A stretch of DNA of 64,000 nt. Source: Hymenobacter sp. CRA2 (GTDB lineage: Bacteria > Bacteroidota > Bacteroidia > Cytophagales > Hymenobacteraceae). Shown here piece by piece: positions 58,324 to 64,000 of this stretch. Position 1 is the first letter of the stretch; each line of letters starts with the position of its first letter. The stretch spans positions 1 through 64,000 of the forward strand of contig NZ_MVBC01000007.1 of assembly GCF_002007105.1 (NCBI RefSeq). The letters run 5' to 3'. Below the pieces are notes generated by a model that saw only the letters and a list, made by a program, of their open reading frames with translations, was not told the DNA's origin and searched no databases. The position numbers were made by a program, and so were the translations under genes.

Positions 58324-58713
58324 ATGCTTCAGTTGGCTCAGGTTCACCATATTGCCATCATCTGCACCGATTACGCCGTGTCGAAGCGCTTCTACACCGA
58401 GGTGCTCGGGCTGCGGGTAATCCGTGAGGTGTACCGTGCCGAGCGGCAGTCCTACAAGCTGGATATGGCCCTAGGGGAGCAGTACCTGATTGAGCTGTTT
58501 TCCTTTCCGACCCCGCCCGCGCGGGCGTCGCGGCCCGAGGCGGCCGGGCTGCGTCACCTCGCCTTTCAAGTGGCTGACCTCGACGCGGCCGTGGCCGAGC
58601 TGGCCCAGCAGGGCGTGGCGCACGAGCCGATACGCACCGACGAGTGGACGGGCAAGCGCTTCACCTTTTTCTTCGACCCCGACCACCTGCCGCTGGAACT
58701 CTACGAGGGCTGA
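58324..58713 (+). CDS. VOC family protein (glyoxalase-like, YaeR/GloA2 type)
   Basis: The 129-residue protein has two beta-alpha-beta-beta-beta repeats. VHHIAIICTDYAVSKRFYTE opens with the metal-binding His. YLIELFSFPTPPARASRPEA, LRHLAFQVADLDAAVAELAQ (second His) and FFFDPDHLPLELYEG with the last Glu follow. A metal-binding VOC fold like this may handle a small electrophile or be a lactoylglutathione lyase relative. It precedes a secreted hydrolase by 26 bp, so the two are probably co-transcribed. Confidence 0.9.
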   Translation: MLQLAQVHHIAIICTDYAVSKRFYTEVLGLRVIREVYRAERQSYKLDMALGEQYLIELFSFPTPPARASRPEAAGLRHLAFQVADLDAAVAELAQQGVAHEPIRTDEWTGKRFTFFFDPDHLPLELYEG

Positions 58714-58739
58714 TAACTTGCGCCCCAAATTCCGCGTGC

Positions 58740-59774
58740 ATGATTCGGTACCTGCTTACGACCTTATGCTGGCTGGCATTTAGCCACGGCAGCAGTGCCC
58801 AGCCGGTGGCTAAAACCCCGGCAGATTACGGCTACCGCCACCTGCGCGTGCCCTACGGCCGCGACACGGTCGAGGTGCTGATCCTGTCCAAGCCTGGCGA
58901 GGAACAACGGCGCAAACCTCTGCTACTTTTTGTGCAGGGCTCTCTGCCCGTGCCGCTGATTAAGGTGCACGAAAAAGGGGCGTACCCGCTGTTTCCTTTC
59001 AAGGGAAGCCGCCTCGCTGAGGCGTACCACTTGGCCATCATCAGCAAGCCAGGTATTCCGCTGGTGACTCCGGTCGGCGCGCTGCAGCCCAACTTCAGCT
59101 ACTTCGACCCGCTAACCAAAGCGCCGCCGCAAGCCTATTGCCAGCGCAACTACCTCGATTACTACGTGGCGCGCAATGCCGCCGTGCTCCGCTACCTGAC
59201 CCGGCAGCCCTGGGTAGATGCCCACACTGTGGTAGCGGCAGGCCATTCCGAGGGCAGCACGGTCGTCGCCAAAATGGCCGCTACCGACCGCCGCCTCACC
59301 CACGTCGTGTACCTGAGCGGCAACCCGGCCGGACGCATGGCTACCATCATCACGCAGCAGCGCGGGGCGGAGGGAGCCGATGTAGCCGAGCTGTTTCATT
59401 ACTGGCAAAGCACCCTCGCGCAGCCCGACGAGGTGACCTGCACGCCCGGCGACGCGCCCAAAACCACGTACTCGTTTTCGGTGCCGCCCCAGCAGTACTT
59501 GGTGCGCAGCCGGGTACCGGTACTGGTGATGTACGGCACCCGGGACGCCGCCGCGCCCTTCAACGACGCCTTCCGGCTGGAAATGATGCGTACCGGCAAC
59601 GCACGCCTACACTTTCGGGACTACCCCGGATTGGAGCACAACTTCATTGGCTTCACGCCCGACGGCCGCCTCGACTACGACCAGTACCGTTGGGACGACG
59701 TGGCCGACGACTTCGCGCGCTGGGTGCAGACCGGCCGCTTACCGGCGGCGCCGGGCCCGGCAGCTCGGCCCTAA
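58740..59774 (+). CDS. Secreted alpha/beta hydrolase
   Basis: From ATG at 58740 the product has 344 residues and a signal peptide (IRYLLTTLCWLAFSHGSSAQ). The fold shows LLLFVQGSLPVPLIKVHEKG, the nucleophile elbow VVAAGHSEGSTVVAKMAATD (Ser in GHSEG), VLVMYGTRDAAAPFNDAF for the acid, and DYPGLEHNFIGFTPDG with His. These form a Ser-Asp-His triad. Substrate unknown; esterase or peptidase-like. The reading frame overlaps the VOC gene upstream, but the signal peptide fixes the start. Its TAA overlaps the TAG of the convergent 89-residue gene. Confidence 0.88.
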   Translation: MIRYLLTTLCWLAFSHGSSAQPVAKTPADYGYRHLRVPYGRDTVEVLILSKPGEEQRRKPLLLFVQGSLPVPLIKVHEKGAYPLFPFKGSRLAEAYHLAIISKPGIPLVTPVGALQPNFSYFDPLTKAPPQAYCQRNYLDYYVARNAAVLRYLTRQPWVDAHTVVAAGHSEGSTVVAKMAATDRRLTHVVYLSGNPAGRMATIITQQRGAEGADVAELFHYWQSTLAQPDEVTCTPGDAPKTTYSFSVPPQQYLVRSRVPVLVMYGTRDAAAPFNDAFRLEMMRTGNARLHFRDYPGLEHNFIGFTPDGRLDYDQYRWDDVADDFARWVQTGRLPAAPGPAARP

Positions 59775-60040
59775 GATGGCCGCAACTCTCCCGCCAAGGG
59801 CGGGCGCAGCAGCATGGCCGTCAGGGCCACCAAATAGTGCAGCGGGTCGTCGAGGCTGATGCACTCGGCGGGATAGTCGGCGCCGTGGTAGCGCTGCAGC
59901 GTAAAAAGCAGCCGGTGCAAGTCCGGCTCGGCCATGCCCAGCTCCCGGAAGCTCCGCGTCAGCGGCGTGGCGGGCGTGGGGGCCCACCGGCTGCGGTACA
60001 GCAACTGGCCGAGCAAGTGTGCAAGGGCGGCGTGGGGCAT
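59771..60040 (-). CDS. Small hypothetical protein downstream of the TonB receptor
   Basis: The 89-residue product: MPHAALAHLLGQLLYRSRWA, TRSFRELGMAEPDLHRLLFT, LQRYHGADYPAECISLDDPL and HYLVALTAMLL. Helical and soluble, of unknown family; the YPAECISLDDPLHYL text recalls acyl-carrier-like helical domains (inference). It starts 12 bp after the TonB receptor stop on the same strand, so it is likely the second gene of that operon. The final TAG and the TAA of the convergent hydrolase share the bases CTAA at 59771-59774. Confidence 0.7.
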   Translation of the reverse strand: MPHAALAHLLGQLLYRSRWAPTPATPLTRSFRELGMAEPDLHRLLFTLQRYHGADYPAECISLDDPLHYLVALTAMLLRPPLAGELRPS

Positions 60041-60052
60041 GGCGGGGGCGGC

Positions 60053-62518
60053 TCAGAACTCGAAGATGAAGCCAATGGTGGGCGTAATCAGCGCGTCGTC
60101 GTCGAAGAGCAGGATGGGCAGCGCGTTTGAGCCGTTGGGCTGCAGGGGCTGGCCGTCGGTGGTCAGGAAGCCGGAGTTGTCGTCGAGGCGCTGGAAGGTG
60201 TAGCTCGGCTGGCTGGGGTTCACGATGGCCAGCACGTTCTGCAGGTCCACGAACAGGTCGAGCGTGGTGCGGCGCCAGTTGATTTTCTTGTCGAGGCGGA
60301 AGTCCAGCTGCTGGAAGTTGCCCAGGCGCAGCGTGTTCAGGCGCGAGTAGTCGAGCACGCCGCGGCCGGTGGCCAGGTAGCTGGCCTGCGACACCGCGTC
60401 GTCGAAGGGCGTGTAGGGCGAGCCGCCAGCGAAGCGGTACTTCAGCCCCACTTCCCAGCCGCGCCCGAACTTGTAGCCGAACAGCGCCGAGGCCAAGAAG
60501 CGCGAATCCCAGGCCGAGGACACGTACCGCCCGTTGCGCCCGCTGAACTCCGAGCGGAAGGCCGTCAGCGACGCGACGCCGAAAACGCGCCGGGTGAACT
60601 TCTGCTGAAAGAAAAGCTCCGTCCCGAAGGTGCGCCCGCGCCCGGTGCTGCTCACCGCCTCGTTGCCCAGGGCCGCGAAGTCGCCGCCGAGGTTGGCCAA
60701 GGAAATGCCGTCGCGCACCGACACGGGGTAGTGGGCGTAGCGCTTGTAAAAGCCCTCCAGCGTAACGCGCGTGGCCGGGCCGGGCAGCCACTCCAGGCCA
60801 ACCACGTAGTGGTCGGAGCGGATGTAGCGGCTGGGCTTGTTCACCGCCCGGCCGGCCTCGTCGCGGAAGCCCAGGATGGTGCTGGGCGGAATCTTGTAGT
60901 AGCGGCCCACCGAGGCGTTCAGGTTCCATTTATCGGCCAGGGCGTAGGAGGCCGAAACGCGCGGCGAGAGGGTGCGCAGCAGGTTGTGGCCGTCGTCGGT
61001 GAAGGTATTGCCGTCGGTGCGCAGGCCGGCCGAAAGGGTCAGCCGGTCGTCGGGCAGCAGCGTGCGTGTCACCTGCCCGAACAGGCCGTAGCGCAGGAAA
61101 TGCAGGTCCGTCTGGAAGCGCACGTCCACGTCGGGCGACACCACGTTGCCGTCCACGTCGCGCACTTCGCGGCGCAGGCGGGCGAAGTAGCGGCTGTCGT
61201 ACTCGATGAACTGGGCCGAGCCGCCGTAGGCCCACTGCCACTTGCCGCGGGCCTTGTTCACGTCCACGCGCAGCTTGTTTTCGGCCTCGCCCGAGCGCGT
61301 CAGCAGCACCCGCTTCGATTCGTCGCCGGTCTGCCCGTCCTGAAACTGGTCGAGCTTGTTATCGAGCTGGGTGCGGCTTAGGGCTACGTTCAGGTAGCCA
61401 TCGGTGAGCAGCTGGCGCACGGAGGCGCCCACGGTGTAGTTCCACTGGTCGATGCTGGGGTTGGAGCGCAGCACGTACTCTTTGTCGGGCGAGGACTTGC
61501 GCGGCACGGCCAGCCGGAACTTGTCGATGGCCCCGATGCCCAGGGTAGTGAAGGTGGTTTTGGGCGAGAGTTTGGTGGTCGTCTTGAACTGGAAGTCCCA
61601 GTAGTTCGGCCGGATGGGAATGTCCAGGGTCTTGAACAGAAACTGCAGGTAAGAGCGCCGCGCTGAGGCCAGGAAGGTCGTTTTCGGGGCCAGCGGGCCT
61701 TCCAGCGTGCCGGCCACTTCGGTGCCGCTCAGGCGCACGTTGCCCTGCAGGCGGTCGGGGTTGCCGTCGCGCTGCCGAAACTGAAACACCGACGACAGCA
61801 CGTTGTCGTAACGCGCCTCGAAGGCCGAGGTGCTCAAGGTCACGTCCTCGATAAACGACACGTTCAGAATGCCCGTGGGGCCGCCGGCCGAGCCCTGCGT
61901 CTGAAAGTGGTTGATGACGGGCACCTCGATGCCGTCGAGGTAAAACACGTTTTCGTTGGGTGCCCCGCCCCGGATGATGATGTCGTTGCGGAAGCCGGCC
62001 GTGCCGTTGGTGCCGCCCCCGCTCACGCCCGGCAGGCTCTGTACCACCCGCGAGATGTCGAAGTTGCCGCCCGGGTTCGAGCGGATTTCCTCCACGCTCA
62101 GCCGCTGCACCGACAGCGGCGTTTCGGCCGTGGCCACCCGGATGGCGCGGTTGGCCACCACCTGCACCTCGCCCAGCTGCTGAGCGGCCGGGTTCAGCTC
62201 CAGATTCAGGATGTTGGCGTTGCCGCTGTTCACCAGCACGTTGGCCCGTAGCAGCGCGTCGTAGCCCACGAAGGAGGCCCGTAGGTTGTAGCTGCCGGTG
62301 GGCACGCCGGTGAGGCGGTAGCGGCCCTGCTCATCCGTCACGGTGCCCACGTTGGCGCCTTCCACTACCACCGACACGCCCGGCAGCAACTCCTGCGTAC
62401 GCCGGTCACGCACGGTGCCGGTGATGATGCCAGTCGTCTGCGCCAAGGCGGCGGTGCTGCTCAGCAGGACTGACGCAGCTACAACTATCGGACGCAGTGG
62501 GGGTAGAAAAGGACGCAT
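60053..62518 (-). CDS. TonB-dependent receptor with carboxypeptidase-like regulatory domain
   Basis: The 821-residue outer-membrane protein has a signal peptide (ending AALAQ) and a CarboxypepD_reg-like domain (about 30-115: GTVRDRRTQELLPGVSVVVE, GTVTDEQGRYRLTGVPTGSY). The plug domain (about 120-235) has RNDIIIRGGAPNENVFYLDG and PVINHFQTQG. A 22-strand beta-barrel ends in the aromatic TIGFIFEF. It takes up a substrate through TonB energy; the absence of a SusD partner argues against a classic polysaccharide locus. Divergent from a MarR regulator across a motif-rich spacer. Confidence 0.9.
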   Translation of the reverse strand: MRPFLPPLRPIVVAASVLLSSTAALAQTTGIITGTVRDRRTQELLPGVSVVVEGANVGTVTDEQGRYRLTGVPTGSYNLRASFVGYDALLRANVLVNSGNANILNLELNPAAQQLGEVQVVANRAIRVATAETPLSVQRLSVEEIRSNPGGNFDISRVVQSLPGVSGGGTNGTAGFRNDIIIRGGAPNENVFYLDGIEVPVINHFQTQGSAGGPTGILNVSFIEDVTLSTSAFEARYDNVLSSVFQFRQRDGNPDRLQGNVRLSGTEVAGTLEGPLAPKTTFLASARRSYLQFLFKTLDIPIRPNYWDFQFKTTTKLSPKTTFTTLGIGAIDKFRLAVPRKSSPDKEYVLRSNPSIDQWNYTVGASVRQLLTDGYLNVALSRTQLDNKLDQFQDGQTGDESKRVLLTRSGEAENKLRVDVNKARGKWQWAYGGSAQFIEYDSRYFARLRREVRDVDGNVVSPDVDVRFQTDLHFLRYGLFGQVTRTLLPDDRLTLSAGLRTDGNTFTDDGHNLLRTLSPRVSASYALADKWNLNASVGRYYKIPPSTILGFRDEAGRAVNKPSRYIRSDHYVVGLEWLPGPATRVTLEGFYKRYAHYPVSVRDGISLANLGGDFAALGNEAVSSTGRGRTFGTELFFQQKFTRRVFGVASLTAFRSEFSGRNGRYVSSAWDSRFLASALFGYKFGRGWEVGLKYRFAGGSPYTPFDDAVSQASYLATGRGVLDYSRLNTLRLGNFQQLDFRLDKKINWRRTTLDLFVDLQNVLAIVNPSQPSYTFQRLDDNSGFLTTDGQPLQPNGSNALPILLFDDDALITPTIGFIFEF

Positions 62519-62519
62519 A

Positions 62520-62606
62520 TAGAATGTTTTTAGCCGTTATGGCCCGCAATGTTAGCGTGTTTGGTCTAAAAACGTTCTAAATGCTCAGATGTTTTAAATG
62601 TTTTTC
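62520..62606. promoter_or_regulatory. Candidate operator cluster between TonB receptor and MarR genes
   Basis: TAGAATGTTTTTAG (62520-62533) and CTAAAAACGTTCTA (62566-62579) form an inverted repeat of 14 bp with one mismatch, 32 bp apart. Two more copies of the core read ATGTTTTAA (62589-62597) and ATGTTTTTC (62598-62606). The first copy is 2 bp upstream of the receptor ATG. A TACCTTTC box (62607-62614), close to TAnnTTTG, lies beside the last copy in front of the MarR gene. Confidence 0.55.
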
Positions 62607-62664
62607 TACCTTTCGGTGTAAGTGGATATAGCCCGGGCGGCGTCTGCCCGCTGGCATTTGTTTT

Positions 62665-63360
62665 ATGGATTACAGCCTGGTCAAACAGCTGGTAGAGCTG
62701 GCCGAGGAATTTCACCGCGACGCGTCCCCCACGGCTGACCCAGCCGCAGAACTAGCCGAATTCAGCCGTTGGCTGCAGGCCCGCACCGGTGCCGCCAGCA
62801 GCCCCCGCCGCCAGACGGTGGAACGGGAGCCCAGCCACCCGATGGAAACGGCGGCTTCGGTTATCGGTAAGTTCGTCACGTTCATGTACCGCTACCTGCG
62901 CACGTACTCGCGCTTGGCCCTGCTCAATACCCCGCTCATCACCTACGACGATTTTTCGTACCTGGCCGCCGTGTACGGGCGCGGCCCACTCAGCAAAAGC
63001 GAACTGATAACCCGCAACATTCACGAGAAGCCCACCGGCTCCGAAATCATCCGCCGCCTGCTGGCCGCCGGCCTGGTGCAGGAAGCTCCCCACGCCACCG
63101 ACCGCCGCCGCAAGTTGCTGAGCCTGACGGATCAAGGCAAACGGGTGCTTTTCGAAGCGTTTGCCAACATGAGCCAGGTAGCCGCTATGGCCGCCGGCAA
63201 CCTCACCGCCGCCGAGCAGGAGCAGCTGGCTTACCTGCTCACCAAGCTCGATGCATTTCACTTTCCCGTCTTCGCGGCCGCCCGTCCGGCCACGCTCGAG
63301 GAAATGCGCCGGAAGTACTTCCCGCACGTGCCCACCGACTGGCGCCCGACGGGCTACTAA
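62665..63360 (+). CDS. MarR family winged-helix regulator
   Basis: The 231-residue protein has an N-terminal extension (about 1-65) and a MarR domain: VTFMYRYLRTYSRLALLNTP, SYLAAVYGRGPLSKSELITR, HEKPTGSEIIRRLLAAGLV (recognition helix and wing approach) and RRRKLLSLTDQGKRVLFEAF (wing). It is longer than classic MarR proteins (about 145 residues) because of the extra N-terminus and C-terminal tail. It probably binds the motif cluster in the shared spacer to control itself and the receptor (inference). ATG at 62665. Confidence 0.88.
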   Translation: MDYSLVKQLVELAEEFHRDASPTADPAAELAEFSRWLQARTGAASSPRRQTVEREPSHPMETAASVIGKFVTFMYRYLRTYSRLALLNTPLITYDDFSYLAAVYGRGPLSKSELITRNIHEKPTGSEIIRRLLAAGLVQEAPHATDRRRKLLSLTDQGKRVLFEAFANMSQVAAMAAGNLTAAEQEQLAYLLTKLDAFHFPVFAAARPATLEEMRRKYFPHVPTDWRPTGY

Positions 63361-63364
63361 AACC

Positions 63365-63403
63365 ACAAGCGGCCCGCCGGTACAAAACCAGCGGGCCGCT
63401 TGT
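63365..63403. terminator. Terminator between convergent genes
   Basis: 13-bp perfect arms ACAAGCGGCCCGC / GCGGGCCGCTTGT with a 13-nt loop, followed by TTGTC. It ends the MarR gene and probably also the M28 peptidase gene from the other side. Confidence 0.8.
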
Positions 63404-63436
63404 TTGTCGGGCGGACTTCAGCCCGCGCCCGGCGTG

Positions 63437-64000
63437 CTACCGCCGGCCGGCTCCGAAGCGGCTGCCGAAAAAGTCACCCGCATTCCACTTGGGGCGCTGC
63501 GGGTCGTTGGCCACCTGGTAGCCGATAAGGAAGTTCAGCTGCACGTACTTCTTGCCCGCTTCAAAGTCAAACAGGCCGTTGATGTCGTCCTGGGGCTTGT
63601 GGTAGGTTTCGGCCCGCCACTTCTGCACCAGCTCGCTGAGGTTGTTCTTCCCGTCCTTGGTCTTGTTGCCGTACTTGATGTGCAGGGCCGGAATGCCCTG
63701 CATCACGAAGCTGTACTGGTCGGAGCGGATAAAGCGGTTTTGCTCGGGCTCCGGGTCGTCTTCCACGGTCAGCTCCAGGTAGGAGGCGGCGCGCTTCACT
63801 GGCTCCAGCAGCGACGAATGCTGCGCCCCCAGCGGCACCACCGACAGCAGCGGGGCAATGATGGTGGGCATGTCGGTGTTTACGTCGGCCACAATCTGGG
63901 CCTTCGGCACGGTGGGGTGCGAGGCGAAGTAGGCCGAACCCAACAGGCCCAGCTCCTCGCCCGTTTGCAGCACCAGCAGGATGCTACGCTTGGGCTTCTG
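63437..64000 (-). CDS. M28 family metallopeptidase, partial at window end
   Basis: The C-terminal 187 residues lie here; the gene continues beyond 64000. QTGEELGLLGSAYFASHPTV contains the catalytic Glu and a zinc Glu (EE). VADVNTDMPTIIAP follows with the zinc Asp, and KTKDGKNNLSELVQKWRAET and YHKPQDDINGLFDFEAGKKY provide the final zinc His (YHKPQDD). M28 peptidases are usually secreted aminopeptidases in this phylum; the N-terminus that would show a signal peptide is outside. Confidence 0.88.
   Translation of the reverse strand, partial: QKPKRSILLVLQTGEELGLLGSAYFASHPTVPKAQIVADVNTDMPTIIAPLLSVVPLGAQHSSLLEPVKRAASYLELTVEDDPEPEQNRFIRSDQYSFVMQGIPALHIKYGNKTKDGKNNLSELVQKWRAETYHKPQDDINGLFDFEAGKKYVQLNFLIGYQVANDPQRPKWNAGDFFGSRFGAGRR

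Noticed and set aside
1-64000. tRNA genes
   Set aside because: I looked for T-arm and anticodon-arm patterns in intergenic regions and found none that fold as a tRNA.

Overview
The window looks like a chromosomal segment of a GC-rich member of the Bacteroidota, most probably the Cytophagales genus Hymenobacter or a close relative. The evidence is a type IX secretion C-terminal domain, a PID-CTERM protein, BatA and DUF4199 proteins, a TonB receptor with a carboxypeptidase-regulatory domain, GT3-type glycogen synthase, TAnnTTTG promoter boxes, frequent GTG/TTG starts and many long intergenic inverted repeats. I ran no database search; the placement rests on gene families and sequence style.

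Layout. 1-107: 3' end of a 5S rRNA gene and a likely rRNA-operon terminator. 344-7180: BatA-type protein, two DUF4199 membrane proteins, GT2 and GT4 glycosyltransferases, then a convergent GT9 enzyme behind an array of 42-bp interlocking palindromes. 7331-10884: T9SS-secreted L-domain-like protein overlapping a PID-CTERM protein. 11477-20000: LuxR regulator, purB, a GT51 transglycosylase, TerC, a polyprenol-phosphate sugar synthase, protoporphyrinogen oxidase and a GmhB-like phosphatase. 20157-26269: two very small paralogous lipoproteins and an arginine-centred block (arginine decarboxylase, divergent arginase, a YbaY-like lipoprotein, arginyl-tRNA synthetase). 26356-28702: LOG protein, lipoprotein glutathione peroxidase, menA. 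28738-29296: gene remnants.

29402-33851 is a compact red-light sensing operon: heme oxygenase makes biliverdin, a canonical bacteriophytochrome histidine kinase binds it, and a response regulator plus a receiver-histidine kinase hybrid follow. 34056-42442: DEAD-box helicase, NAD(P)-binding protein, Gfo/Idh/MocA oxidoreductase, CoA-transferase, a conserved unknown and a GmrSD-like DUF262/DUF1524 protein. 42800-46795: trpS, a secreted unknown, queuosine-precursor transporter, RNase Z and a STAS protein. 46901-53187: DUF4198 protein, fasciclin lipoprotein, GT3 glycogen synthase with a branching-enzyme-like protein. 53291-64000: membrane protein, tandem DUF421 proteins with C-terminal zinc ribbons, YfcC transporter, VOC protein, secreted hydrolase, TonB receptor divergent from a MarR regulator across a motif-rich spacer, and a truncated M28 peptidase.

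Most of the window is ordinary housekeeping and envelope content. The points most worth following are the 42-bp palindromic array, the phytochrome operon, the 9-bp repeats and structured leader before argS, the micro-lipoprotein pair, the GmrSD-like protein, the motif cluster at the TonB/MarR divergence and the three-hairpin palindrome at 27645-27706.
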